From: an uncultured Rhodospirillales bacterium
GTDB lineage: Bacteria; Pseudomonadota; Alphaproteobacteria; Kiloniellales; Kiloniellaceae
Length of the DNA stretch: 64,000 nt
Reading direction: 5' to 3'
Assembly: GCA_913060675.1 (NCBI GenBank)
Contig: CAJXUS010000004.1
Span: forward strand, 61,267-125,266
In this document: piece by piece, positions 17,825 to 26,342 of the stretch
Layout of the letters: each line of letters opens with the position of its first letter
Numbering within the stretch: position 1 is the first letter of the stretch
Program-made: the position numbers and the translations under genes
The notes under the pieces: generated by a model
Databases searched by the model: none
What the model saw: only the letters and a program-made list of their open reading frames with translations
Told to the model about the DNA's origin: nothing

Positions 17825-18313
17825 ATTGTTCCTCTTTCCAAAACAACCAGCAAATAGAGCTGGAAACGACAATCACATACGCCAAACGCAATTTACGCCA
17901 GTGCGCGATACTCGCGGACTGGCGGAGCTCCTTGGAGCTGGATGCTTTGACCCATGACAGATATTTGATCGGAACCTATTAAAAACGGCCCTCTGGGTCA
18001 AGTTATTTCAACCAAGCTCTCGCTTACATCGGATTCTGGCCAATGTTAAACCATCAAAGCCTGGAGTCGACAAAGACTTTCTTATGAAATTTGCATCGTT
18101 TCGATGTCTCAAATCAACAACATACCGCCACACCTAAAAAGAGCGTAAAATTTTAGATAAACACCCATGAGTAATTAACACGGAATTAACTCATACATAC
18201 TATTGTAAGCGTGCTAAACATTACTAATATACTTGCCATATATTAGAACACACTAGTGTATCTATAGTTATGCTCGCGCTAACAAATGTAACAGCCCCAA
18301 TTGGGAGACTAGC
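17825..18313. other. Divergent intergenic region, ffh / Ala-rich gene
   Basis: About 490 bases. The left part holds the ffh promoter. The right part (18150-18300) is AT-rich and carries the palindrome ACACTAGTGT (18250-18259), probably within the promoter region of the Ala-rich protein gene. No RNA gene or ORF could be supported. Confidence 0.5.
17973..18001 (-). promoter_or_regulatory. Candidate ffh operon promoter
   Basis: Minus-strand TTGACC (17996-18001), a 17-base spacer and TAGGTT (17973-17978), about 150 bases before the ffh ATG. Both hexamers and the spacing are identical to those of the asd candidate promoter. Confidence 0.5.
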
Positions 18314-19240
18314 ATGATGGCGCCTTCCCTACGACACCTTCTCTTTGCCAGCACGACCAGTTTGCTTGTGGCAATAACAATGCTCTTCCCTTTTAAAATT
18401 AATTATGTAGGTCTCAACCTGCAGAACAATTTTGCATACTCTGATAATGGAAATGGAAACGGTGGCAGAAACAGCGACGATAATGCGCCTCATCCCTCCC
18501 CCGCAGCCTTAAAAGAAGCTTCACTTAATTTTGGTGTAGGCAAAGTTGCTGCTTACGCAGACGCAGTAGCCACACCCAACACAACAAAGGATATTCTCGC
18601 TGAAGCCACTGAGGCAACTGCAGCGGCCATAGTAGAAGCCAAAATTCAAGCTGCCGAAGCAGCCGTAGCCGAGACCGTAGCCGTGGTCGCTCAAGCAACC
18701 GCTAAGACAGTGGCTGCAGAAGCAGTCAGCGCACAAATAGCTGCAGATGTTGAAGCCACTGTAGTTGCTGAAGCCCAAGCCAACGTAACGACACAAACAG
18801 AAGAAGCCATTGCCGCGCAAGAAGTAGCTGATGGTGCACAAGAACTCGCGGATGCAACCCCGAGTGACCCGGACCTAACAGCCGCCGCAACACATGCACA
18901 AGGCCTTGCCGATGCTGAAGCAGCAGAAGCCGCGGAAGCTCAGCAAGCTGTCGAGAAAGAAGCTGTAGAAGCTGTTAAGGCCCAAGCCACTGCAGATACA
19001 AAAGCAACAGAAGCAATTGCTGCTGCAACAGCTGCAACAATTGCCCAAGTCACAGCAGAGAAAGAGCTTGCGGAAGCTATTGCAGCAGAAGAAACGGCAG
19101 AAACAAAGGAGGCAGACTTCCAAAGCGCCGCCAAGAGAGAAGCTGGATCGCTTATAAATTCTGTAGCTAAGGAAGTCACAAGTGAAGTTAAAAATGCCGT
19201 GAATGCATCGTTCTACATTGAAAGCGCACTAGATGAATAA
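18314..19240 (+). CDS. Ala/Glu-rich coiled-coil exported protein
   Basis: A 308-aa protein of unknown function. The N-terminus has a hydrophobic stretch (LLFASTTSLLVAITMLFPF) that should act as signal or anchor, then a Gly/Asn/Asp-rich linker (DNGNGNGGRNSDDN). From about residue 85 to 285 the sequence is dominated by Ala, Glu, Thr, Val and Gln with AEA/EAV/TAE heptad-like repeats and almost no aromatic residues, predicting a long single helix or coiled coil. The tail (KREAGSLINSVAKEV) looks more ordinary. GGGAG precedes the ATG at 18314. Such composition is seen in periplasm-spanning or surface structural proteins, but I do not recognise a family. The gene stands alone. Confidence 0.7.
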   Translation: MMAPSLRHLLFASTTSLLVAITMLFPFKINYVGLNLQNNFAYSDNGNGNGGRNSDDNAPHPSPAALKEASLNFGVGKVAAYADAVATPNTTKDILAEATEATAAAIVEAKIQAAEAAVAETVAVVAQATAKTVAAEAVSAQIAADVEATVVAEAQANVTTQTEEAIAAQEVADGAQELADATPSDPDLTAAATHAQGLADAEAAEAAEAQQAVEKEAVEAVKAQATADTKATEAIAAATAATIAQVTAEKELAEAIAAEETAETKEADFQSAAKREAGSLINSVAKEVTSEVKNAVNASFYIESALDE

Positions 19241-19604
19241 AACCATTTATCTTGTAGAGCCGAGCTTTTCGATCAAACAAAGACGAGAACACACTGAGCT
19301 ATCCATCATGCCGTAATCTCCCTGCGTTACGACAGCCCCTATTAAATCGGCATAACCCCCTCGAAAAGCCACCTGCCCATCATAGCAAAATCCCCGCCCA
19401 AAGATAATAATAAGATCAAAACGCTCTAGGTCGCCGTTTGCCACGTCACCAAATCGGTTTCGAATAAATTCTGAGACAGGATTCAAGCAATTTATATAGA
19501 CTCATACACACTCTAACCTGTACTTATTGAAGAAAAGGGTATCTCGACACCCCCCAGAACATCTGGCCAATATCAATGATGAATTCACGAGAGAGCAAAA
19601 CAGT

Positions 19605-20438
19605 ATGAGTGGTAGAGCTTTTATAAAAATGCATGGCCTTGGCAACGATTTCGTTGTCATTGACGCTCGTGAAGAACCCTTTATCCCAACCGAAGAACAG
19701 TCTCGGTTGATAGCTGATCGTCGTTTTGGGATTGGTTGTGATCAATTCATCATTATTGAAAAGAGTAATCATCCCGATGCAGATGCTTTTATGCGAATCA
19801 AAAATGCAGACGGTTCCGAAGTTGGCGCTTGCGGGAATGCAACACGCTGTATTGCCTCTCTCATAATGAACGAAACCGATCGAAACACCGTCACAGTAGA
19901 AACTTTAGCTGGCCTACTTCACGCTGAAAGAGAAGAAAGCGGCCTGATTACCGCCAACATGGGCTTGGCGCGATTAAATTGGCAAGACATCCCTCTCGCC
20001 GAAGAGAGAGATACACTTAACATTGGCATTAAATTGCCCCCCTTGCGCAATCCTGTAGGCGTTAATATGGGCAACCCTCACGCCGTATTTTTTGTAGAAG
20101 ACGCCGAAGCAATCGAGCTAGAAGCCTTGGGCCCCCGCCTGGAACACCATCCAATGTTCCCGGAACGCGCAAATATTAGTGTTGCCTCTCTCGTCGGCGA
20201 AGATCACATCAGGTTGCGCGTTTTTGAGCGGGGCGTTGGTATTACTTCTGCTTGTGGGTCAGGAGCCTGCGCAGCAGGCGTTGCTGCTGCCCGTCGTGGC
20301 CTGACTGGAAGAAAAGTTCGCGTTGACCTCGACGGAGGTCCCCTTTTCATTGACTGGCAAGGAGATGGAACCGTCTTAATGACTGGCCCCGTTTCCACCG
20401 CCTTTGAAGGTCACATTGCCCCAGAATTACTTCAATAG
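19605..20438 (+). CDS. dapF: Diaminopimelate epimerase
   Basis: A 277-aa cofactor-independent epimerase converting LL- to meso-diaminopimelate for lysine and peptidoglycan. FIKMHGLGNDFVVIDAR is the N-terminal signature. The two catalytic cysteines are in EVGACGNATRC and ITSACGSGACAAGVAA. The ATG at 19605 (MSGRAFIKM) matches the family start and has GAGAG upstream; a start at 19527 would add about 26 unrelated residues. In many Alphaproteobacteria dapF is directly followed by mtaB and ftsY; here two lipoprotein genes intervene. Confidence 0.96.
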   Translation: MSGRAFIKMHGLGNDFVVIDAREEPFIPTEEQSRLIADRRFGIGCDQFIIIEKSNHPDADAFMRIKNADGSEVGACGNATRCIASLIMNETDRNTVTVETLAGLLHAEREESGLITANMGLARLNWQDIPLAEERDTLNIGIKLPPLRNPVGVNMGNPHAVFFVEDAEAIELEALGPRLEHHPMFPERANISVASLVGEDHIRLRVFERGVGITSACGSGACAAGVAAARRGLTGRKVRVDLDGGPLFIDWQGDGTVLMTGPVSTAFEGHIAPELLQ

Positions 20439-20556
20439 GCGTAGCAGCTAAAGAAATTTGAAAAATTATTACTAAAACTATCCCTTCCGGTTAATTCCCG
20501 GTTGATCTTCCACCTGAAGATGTACATGTTTCTTATAACGTTTCAGGGGGAAATTA

Positions 20557-22245
20557 ATGCGTTATTTGGTTTTAACACTTCTATTCGGCATGATACTTTC
20601 AGGTTGTCAAACGACTAATGTTTCGAAAGAAAGCCCTCATGGCGCCTATTATGTTGGAGGCGATATTACCCATGGCGGGGCACTCAGACAGTTTACATCT
20701 GACACAGACAAAGTCTTCACCAATAGAGAATTACGCAATACGACACTTCTGATCTACAATCATGGCACCGTTAGCTCTGGTATTCACCAGAAATGCAGAA
20801 CAGACTGGATGCCTCCTTATGTCCGCCTATTGACCTACAAAGATCCCAACATTGTAGCTTATTATTTTTGTTCACAGGAATCTGGAGGAAATTCAGGAGA
20901 CAGTATAGTTAATCAGGTCCATTACAAAAGAGGGATCGAGATTGCTAAACTGGCTGATAAATTCCAAAAACTTGGTATCCCATATGATAATATCTTTTTG
21001 ATGGGCCATTCTGGTGGTGCCTCATCAAGTCTCATGGCTGCGAGCAGAACTCCAGAAAAATTCAACAGTTTTATTGTTACAGCACCCGGTTATGGCTACG
21101 CCTACCTCCGCAATACTCGGCAAGGTCTGAACTACGGGACTCTATACGAAAATTGGAAAACCGTCATTCAACGCGGAAAAGAAGCCAAAGGAATAGTTTA
21201 TGCCTTTCCAGGAGACATTTATTCTCCTGCCAAGGATCTAAATTTCATGAAATCCATGAAGAATATCGACTACCGTGTGCTATCAAATAAAGATGATCCC
21301 GGCTGTGGGATTGAGCAAATTCACGCTTACCCCTGGACAGATTGTTTCGTAAAAGGGCAAACCCTAGACATCCTTAACTATATTCTAAAGAACCGAGTAC
21401 AGATCTCTGGAGCCCAGATTTTCGCAAAAGCCAAAGTAAAAAGTATTGATCATCGTAGACATGGAGTTTTCTACACGCCAAGAGACAACCCTTATCGTAA
21501 ACATTTTGGGAAATTTCCAACGGACCAGACGTTTAATGAAAAGGTTTCAACCGCATTCGAAAACCGTAACCCTAATAAAACTGTTGTTTTTGTTTACAGC
21601 CATGATCTAACCAACAGGGGAAGCTCTAACAGATGTGACCCGACAAACTTACCTTTTTATCTTCGCAATCTAATTGAACTTAACACTCGCTTTGTTGCCT
21701 ATAGCTTTTGCGCACCAGAAACTGTCAATTCACTTAACGCTACAACCACGAGTGTTACGCGTCATAAAACCAGACTATCTGAACTAAAAACCCTGCTTAA
21801 CAAGCTCAAAGATAAAAAAGTAAAGCCAGAGAATATTTTTCTAGTTGGGGACAATTATGGCGCTACAACAAATATCCTAGCTGCCTTAGAGTTTGGGAAT
21901 AAATTCAACAGTCATATTTCTTTTTTCCCAGACCGAGATCCTCTTTTAAAGCGCCCTCATGCATTTTTTGACAAGATCGATGAACTTAGCCAAAATCCGA
22001 GCAAAGCAATATTAATCGCAAGCAAAGCGCCAGGCCTTGTTTATTCAAAACAAGAATTGCTCAAAGGAAGCCCACTGAAGACCGTTGCTGAGAATAATCG
22101 CTGGTCATTTGTAATTAGTGGCCTTTGTGATAACAGCCAAAAAGTGGGGTACAATGACAATTGCTTCTATGACAAGAACAAAGAGAATATTATGCAATTT
22201 GTTCGAGATAGCCTTAAACAACCTCATCAGCAACCTTCTTCCTAG
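20557..22245 (+). CDS. Lipoprotein with tandem alpha/beta-hydrolase domains
   Basis: A 562-aa putative lipoprotein: MRYLVLTLLFGMILSGC ends in a lipobox with Cys17. Two homologous domains follow. Domain 1 (about 25-280) has TLLIYNHGT, VAYYFCSQE and the nucleophile elbow GHSGGAS (150-156, Ser152), with a late HAYPWTDCF whose His256 could complete a Ser-His-Asp triad. Domain 2 (about 300-555) repeats the layout (TVVFVYSHD, VAYSFCAPE) but the elbow reads GDNYGAT (431-437) and the late His is replaced (VGYNDNCFY), so it is probably inactive. Family and substrate are unknown; an envelope esterase or peptidase-like role is possible. The next gene is a single-domain paralogue 8 bases away. GGGGGAAA before the ATG is a strong ribosome-binding site. 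Confidence 0.75.
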   Translation: MRYLVLTLLFGMILSGCQTTNVSKESPHGAYYVGGDITHGGALRQFTSDTDKVFTNRELRNTTLLIYNHGTVSSGIHQKCRTDWMPPYVRLLTYKDPNIVAYYFCSQESGGNSGDSIVNQVHYKRGIEIAKLADKFQKLGIPYDNIFLMGHSGGASSSLMAASRTPEKFNSFIVTAPGYGYAYLRNTRQGLNYGTLYENWKTVIQRGKEAKGIVYAFPGDIYSPAKDLNFMKSMKNIDYRVLSNKDDPGCGIEQIHAYPWTDCFVKGQTLDILNYILKNRVQISGAQIFAKAKVKSIDHRRHGVFYTPRDNPYRKHFGKFPTDQTFNEKVSTAFENRNPNKTVVFVYSHDLTNRGSSNRCDPTNLPFYLRNLIELNTRFVAYSFCAPETVNSLNATTTSVTRHKTRLSELKTLLNKLKDKKVKPENIFLVGDNYGATTNILAALEFGNKFNSHISFFPDRDPLLKRPHAFFDKIDELSQNPSKAILIASKAPGLVYSKQELLKGSPLKTVAENNRWSFVISGLCDNSQKVGYNDNCFYDKNKENIMQFVRDSLKQPHQQPSS

Positions 22246-22253
22246 ACCTAATC

Positions 22254-23132
22254 ATGGTTAAAACTTTCGTGATAATACGTTTCTTCTTCCTCTTTCTTGG
22301 CCTCGGCTTGCTTACGGCCTGCCAGAGCACCAAACCAATTAAAATCGAAGATCCACACGGGGCTTTTGCAATTGGGAAAGACTTTGTCACTGTGAAGAAA
22401 GAGAATTTCAACGCTGCCTTAGCCCAAAACATTCCCAATCCTGAAAAGACCATCCTCTTTATATATAATCATGGCACAGAAAACGGCGGCCACGGGCAAG
22501 AATGCTTTCCGAACTCCATTCCCTCCTATGCCAGAGCGATTGTAAGACAGCACTCTGAGACGGCAATTTATTACCTTTGCTCCCAAGAAGTTGGTGTCAA
22601 TGTGGGGGGAGATCCTAAAAAACAACGTTATTTCCGACGCAGTGACGAGATTGCGCGCATTCTTGGGATCTTTAGCAAACACGGGATCACAGCAGATCGA
22701 ACATTTCTTCTTGGTCACTCTGGTGGAGCATCGACCACTCTTATTGCCGCAGCAGACATTCCAGAAATGTTTAACGGATTTATTGTTTCATCGCCGGGTT
22801 ATGGCTTTGCCCATACTGGTAGAAGTCGGGATTCTGAAGATCTCGCTCCACACTATGAAACTTGGAAAGCAGGTATAGAGAAAGCAACCGAGAAGAAAGG
22901 TTTAGTCTATAGCTTTGAAGGAGATTTAATCGCCCCTCCCAAAGATCTCGATTTCATAGCCAACATACCCCGTGTCAAACTTATCATTCAAAAGCCAGCC
23001 GACTGTGGTATCCCCGACCCTCATGGATATCCTTGGAGCCGATGTTTTCGCCAAAAGGAAACACCCATAATTTGGAAGTTTATTAAAGAGCAACTCTCAG
23101 CTTCCCAAAAGTCGTTAGCGCTCACAAATTAA
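22254..23132 (+). CDS. Lipoprotein alpha/beta-hydrolase, single domain
   Basis: A 292-aa paralogue of domain 1 of the preceding protein. The signal sequence ends in LLTAC (lipobox Cys23). TILFIYNHGTENGG, AIYYLCSQE, the elbow GHSGGAS (154-160, Ser156) and DPHGYPWSRCF with a conserved His are all retained, so it should be catalytically competent. It begins 8 bases after the upstream gene and lacks a clear ribosome-binding site, suggesting coupled translation. The pair forms a two-gene unit between dapF and mtaB. Substrate unknown; the four conserved cysteines shared by both proteins fit a periplasmic, disulfide-bonded enzyme. Confidence 0.75.
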   Translation: MVKTFVIIRFFFLFLGLGLLTACQSTKPIKIEDPHGAFAIGKDFVTVKKENFNAALAQNIPNPEKTILFIYNHGTENGGHGQECFPNSIPSYARAIVRQHSETAIYYLCSQEVGVNVGGDPKKQRYFRRSDEIARILGIFSKHGITADRTFLLGHSGGASTTLIAAADIPEMFNGFIVSSPGYGFAHTGRSRDSEDLAPHYETWKAGIEKATEKKGLVYSFEGDLIAPPKDLDFIANIPRVKLIIQKPADCGIPDPHGYPWSRCFRQKETPIIWKFIKEQLSASQKSLALTN

Positions 23133-23220
23133 TGGCTTCACAGAATATCTCCTCCTCGTACATACCTGACTTGCACAAGCGTGTCTGGACAAGGGCTTTT
23201 TGATAGTTCATAACACCGAA

Positions 23221-24528
23221 ATGACTAAGCCCCTGACAGACCCGAAGATCGTCACCTTTGGTTGCCGCCTCAACACCTATGAGTCTGAGGTGATGCGTCA
23301 GCATGCCCGCGAGGCAGGCTTGTCAGATACCATCATCTTCAATACCTGCGCAGTGACCACCGAAGCTGAACGCCAAGCAAGGCAGAGCATTCGCAAAGCA
23401 CGTCGTAATAATCCTGATGCCAAAATCATCGTGACAGGGTGCGCTGCTCAGATTAACCCAGAGCTTTATGCAGGCATGGAAGAAGTTGACCACGTTATGG
23501 GCAACGAAGAAAAATTAAAGCGCGAGAGTTTTAATTTGAGTGAAAATGCCTCCGTAGCTGTTAACGACATCATGGAAGTAAAAGAGACCGCAGCCCATCT
23601 TGTCCACGGCTTCGAAGAGCATACCCGCGCTTTTGTTCAAATCCAGCAAGGGTGCAACCATCGCTGTACCTTCTGCATCATTCCTTTTGGCCGGGGCAAC
23701 AACCGATCTGTTCCCATCGGGGCCATTACCGAACAGGTCAGATTACTCGTCAACAACGGCGTCAAAGAAGTTGTTCTTACCGGCGTAGATATTACGGACT
23801 ACGGTTTAGACTTACCTGGTACACCAACACTTGGCCAAATGACAAAACGTCTTCTCGCCCAGGTTCCAGAGTTAAAACGCTTACGGCTTTCATCCTTAGA
23901 TCCCGTAGAGATCGACGAAGACACCTACCGTCTGTTCGGCGAAGAACCGCGCATAATGCCTCACCTGCACATCTCCTTACAGGCTGGCGATGATATGGTG
24001 CTAAAACGAATGAAGCGAAGGCATCTCAGACAGCATGTTGTTGAGATGGTTGAGCGCGCCCGTGCTCTGCGCCCCGATGTGGTTTTTGGTGCTGACATTA
24101 TTGCTGGCTTCCCAACCGAAACCGATGAGATGTTCGAAAATACCTTTAACTTGGTCAATGAGCTCAACCTGACGTATCTTCATGTCTTCCCTTACTCTGA
24201 AAGACCCGGAACTCCTGCCGCAAAAATGCCTCAGGTTCCTGGTAACATTCGTAAAGAAAGAGCTGGACGATTACGAAGGGCTGGTGAGATTTCAGAACAA
24301 GGCTTTATGCAAAGCCGGGTCGGGACAACGGCTCAGGTTCTGATCGAAAAAAATGGCTTTGGACGAAGCGAGCACTACGCTCCGGTTCAAGTCGAAGCCC
24401 TTGAAGGTGATTTAACAGGCCAAGTGGTCCCGGTTTATATTGCTGGTGTTCGAGGTGACAAGCTACTCGCCTATCCTCTTGGTACAAAAGCAGCAGAAGA
24501 CGCCAGAGCAAAATTTGCAGCCCAATAA
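23221..24528 (+). CDS. mtaB: tRNA t6A37 methylthiotransferase MtaB
   Basis: A 435-aa radical SAM methylthiotransferase that converts t6A37 to ms2t6A37 in ANN-decoding tRNAs. KIVTFGCRLNTYESEVM opens the UPF0004 domain, whose cluster cysteines also appear in IFNTCAVTTEA and VTGCAAQ. QGCNHRCTFCIIPFGRG is the radical SAM CxxxCxxC motif, and a C-terminal TRAM-like region follows. I chose the ATG at 23221; a TTG at 23200 is possible. It sits 36 bases upstream of ftsY, a conserved alphaproteobacterial arrangement. Confidence 0.93.
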   Translation: MTKPLTDPKIVTFGCRLNTYESEVMRQHAREAGLSDTIIFNTCAVTTEAERQARQSIRKARRNNPDAKIIVTGCAAQINPELYAGMEEVDHVMGNEEKLKRESFNLSENASVAVNDIMEVKETAAHLVHGFEEHTRAFVQIQQGCNHRCTFCIIPFGRGNNRSVPIGAITEQVRLLVNNGVKEVVLTGVDITDYGLDLPGTPTLGQMTKRLLAQVPELKRLRLSSLDPVEIDEDTYRLFGEEPRIMPHLHISLQAGDDMVLKRMKRRHLRQHVVEMVERARALRPDVVFGADIIAGFPTETDEMFENTFNLVNELNLTYLHVFPYSERPGTPAAKMPQVPGNIRKERAGRLRRAGEISEQGFMQSRVGTTAQVLIEKNGFGRSEHYAPVQVEALEGDLTGQVVPVYIAGVRGDKLLAYPLGTKAAEDARAKFAAQ

Positions 24529-24564
24529 TAACGTTAACAGCTCCTGATAAAGAACGGTTCCAAA

Positions 24565-25512
24565 ATGAGTGACGAAAACAAAAAAGGCGGTTGGTTTGCC
24601 CGTCTCAAAGCAGGGCTAAGTCGTTCGTCATCCAAACTCGGCGATGGCATCGGTGGTATCTTCACAAAGAAGAAACTTGACGACGAAAGTATTGAAGAAT
24701 TAGAGGATCTATTGATCATTTCTGATCTCGGCGTCGCTACCGCAGCCAAGCTTACAGGGAACCTCGCCAAAACCCGATTTAACAAAGATATCGAGCCTCG
24801 AGAAGTATCCGAAGCTCTTGCCGCTGACATCCAGGTAATCCTCGAGCCCGTCGCCAAACCTCTTGAAATTGACCAGACAAAATCACCCCATGTTATTCTT
24901 ATGGTCGGGGTTAATGGCAGCGGAAAAACCACTACAATTGGTAAGCTGGCCACTCAATACAAAGCTCAAGGCCTAAAAGTTATGCTCGCCGCAGGAGATA
25001 CATTTCGTGCAGCAGCCGTCGAACAATTACAAATTTGGGGAGAACGCACTGGCTGCGAAGTCATTGCCAAGGAAACTGGTGTCGATGCTGCCGGCCTTGC
25101 TTATGAAGCAATTGAACGCGCACGCTCCGAACAGGCCGATGTACTCCTTATCGATACAGCTGGCCGCCTCCACAACAAGTCAGACCTTATGGCTGAACTT
25201 CAAAAGATCACACGTGTCATAAAGAAGCTGGATGAAAATGCTCCCCATGACACCGTCCTGGTTCTCGATGCCACAACGGGCCAGAATGCGGTATCTCAGG
25301 TTGGCACATTCAAAGAACTGATAGAGATTACCGGCCTTATTGTCACCAAGCTTGATGGTTCTGCTCGCGGCGGTATTTTGGTTGCTCTTGCAGAGAAATT
25401 TGGCTTGCCCGTTCATGCGATTGGCGTCGGCGAAACAGCCAACGATTTGCGCCCCTTCACGGCAAAAGATTTTTCCCGCTCTCTAATGGGCTTGGAAAAC
25501 ACTTCAAACTAG
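24565..25512 (+). CDS. ftsY: Signal recognition particle receptor FtsY
   Basis: A 315-aa SRP GTPase at the inner membrane that docks Ffh-bound ribosomes to the translocon. It has a short basic N-terminal segment (GGWFARLKAGLSRSSSKL) rather than the long acidic A domain of E. coli, then the N domain and G domain with GVNGSGKTTTIGKLA (P-loop), GDTFRAAAVEQL, DTAGRLHNKSDLM and TKLDGSARGGIL. Length is normal for Alphaproteobacteria. Its partner ffh lies 7 kb away on the opposite strand. Confidence 0.97.
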   Translation: MSDENKKGGWFARLKAGLSRSSSKLGDGIGGIFTKKKLDDESIEELEDLLIISDLGVATAAKLTGNLAKTRFNKDIEPREVSEALAADIQVILEPVAKPLEIDQTKSPHVILMVGVNGSGKTTTIGKLATQYKAQGLKVMLAAGDTFRAAAVEQLQIWGERTGCEVIAKETGVDAAGLAYEAIERARSEQADVLLIDTAGRLHNKSDLMAELQKITRVIKKLDENAPHDTVLVLDATTGQNAVSQVGTFKELIEITGLIVTKLDGSARGGILVALAEKFGLPVHAIGVGETANDLRPFTAKDFSRSLMGLENTSN

Positions 25513-25544
25513 GCGACTAAATTGTAATATTTAAGGGTTCGATT

Positions 25545-26249
25545 ATGAAGACTGTTTCAACCTTATCATTAATCTGCGCCCTTACTTTCACAATTTTTTC
25601 ACCCGGTTATGCCGAAGAAACAAAGAAGCTCAATTCTAACGAAGTCATTCAGGAATACGGTAAGATTGCCACAGGCCTCGCATTGGAAGAACGTTGCCTA
25701 CTTCTTTCCCCTCAAGCGACAAGAGAATATTACTGGCAACAGTATATGATAGATTCTGCATTGAATAAGATATTTTCAGAAGCTCCGGTCCTGAACATGG
25801 TGCGCGGGAGCGCGCTCCAAACATCTCGAGATGAGCGTTTCAAGTGTGACGCAGAATCTCAAGATTTCATTGAACACTCCCTACAAAGAGCGCGGGACCT
25901 CAATAAAAAGCTAACGGGCCAAGTTTTCGAAGCCAACGTCAGCGACCAATTTTTTGACCAAGAGCGCCTGACAGTCGTGGCCGCGGCCGCTGGTACAAAT
26001 GCTATTTGTAAACATCTATTGCCTGAGTATGAGGAACAACTCCGCGTTGGCCTAGAGGCCCTTAAGAAGACCTTTGAAGATCTGTACGCTTTTGAAGCAG
26101 GTACCATCGCAATTTCAATAGCCTACCAAGAGGCAAGTAGCCAACCCAAAAGTTCTTGTGGAGACGTCACACGCCGACAAGCACTCCAAGGCTGGCAATT
26201 AACAAGATTATTGATGAAACAATCCCGGTTAGCTTTTGCGACCAAATAG
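25545..26249 (+). CDS. Periplasmic protein of unknown function
   Basis: A 234-aa protein with a convincing signal peptide (LSLICALTFTIFSPGYAEE, cleavage likely after GYA). The mature part is mainly helical, with three widely spaced Cys and several Gln/Glu-rich stretches; no motif I can name. AAGGG precedes the ATG at 25545. It starts 32 bases after ftsY and may be cotranscribed with it. I do not recognise the family. Confidence 0.65.
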   Translation: MKTVSTLSLICALTFTIFSPGYAEETKKLNSNEVIQEYGKIATGLALEERCLLLSPQATREYYWQQYMIDSALNKIFSEAPVLNMVRGSALQTSRDERFKCDAESQDFIEHSLQRARDLNKKLTGQVFEANVSDQFFDQERLTVVAAAAGTNAICKHLLPEYEEQLRVGLEALKKTFEDLYAFEAGTIAISIAYQEASSQPKSSCGDVTRRQALQGWQLTRLLMKQSRLAFATK

Positions 26250-26342
26250 GAAGTTGATTTAGGGGGAAGCTCTCTTCTCTGATGAGACCAGCTAAGCATT
26301 TCCCTAATCGATTCTAGTCAGTCTATCTATAGTGACACTTGA

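Noticed and set aside
18521..19179. Cys/Gly-rich and Ser/Ala-rich antisense ORFs under the Ala-rich gene
   Set aside because: They are by-products of GCA/GAA-rich repeats on the other strand.
19247..19486. 79-codon minus-strand ORF between the Ala-rich gene and dapF
   Set aside because: It begins with TTG only, has no ribosome-binding site and matches no family; kept out, though its composition is not absurd.
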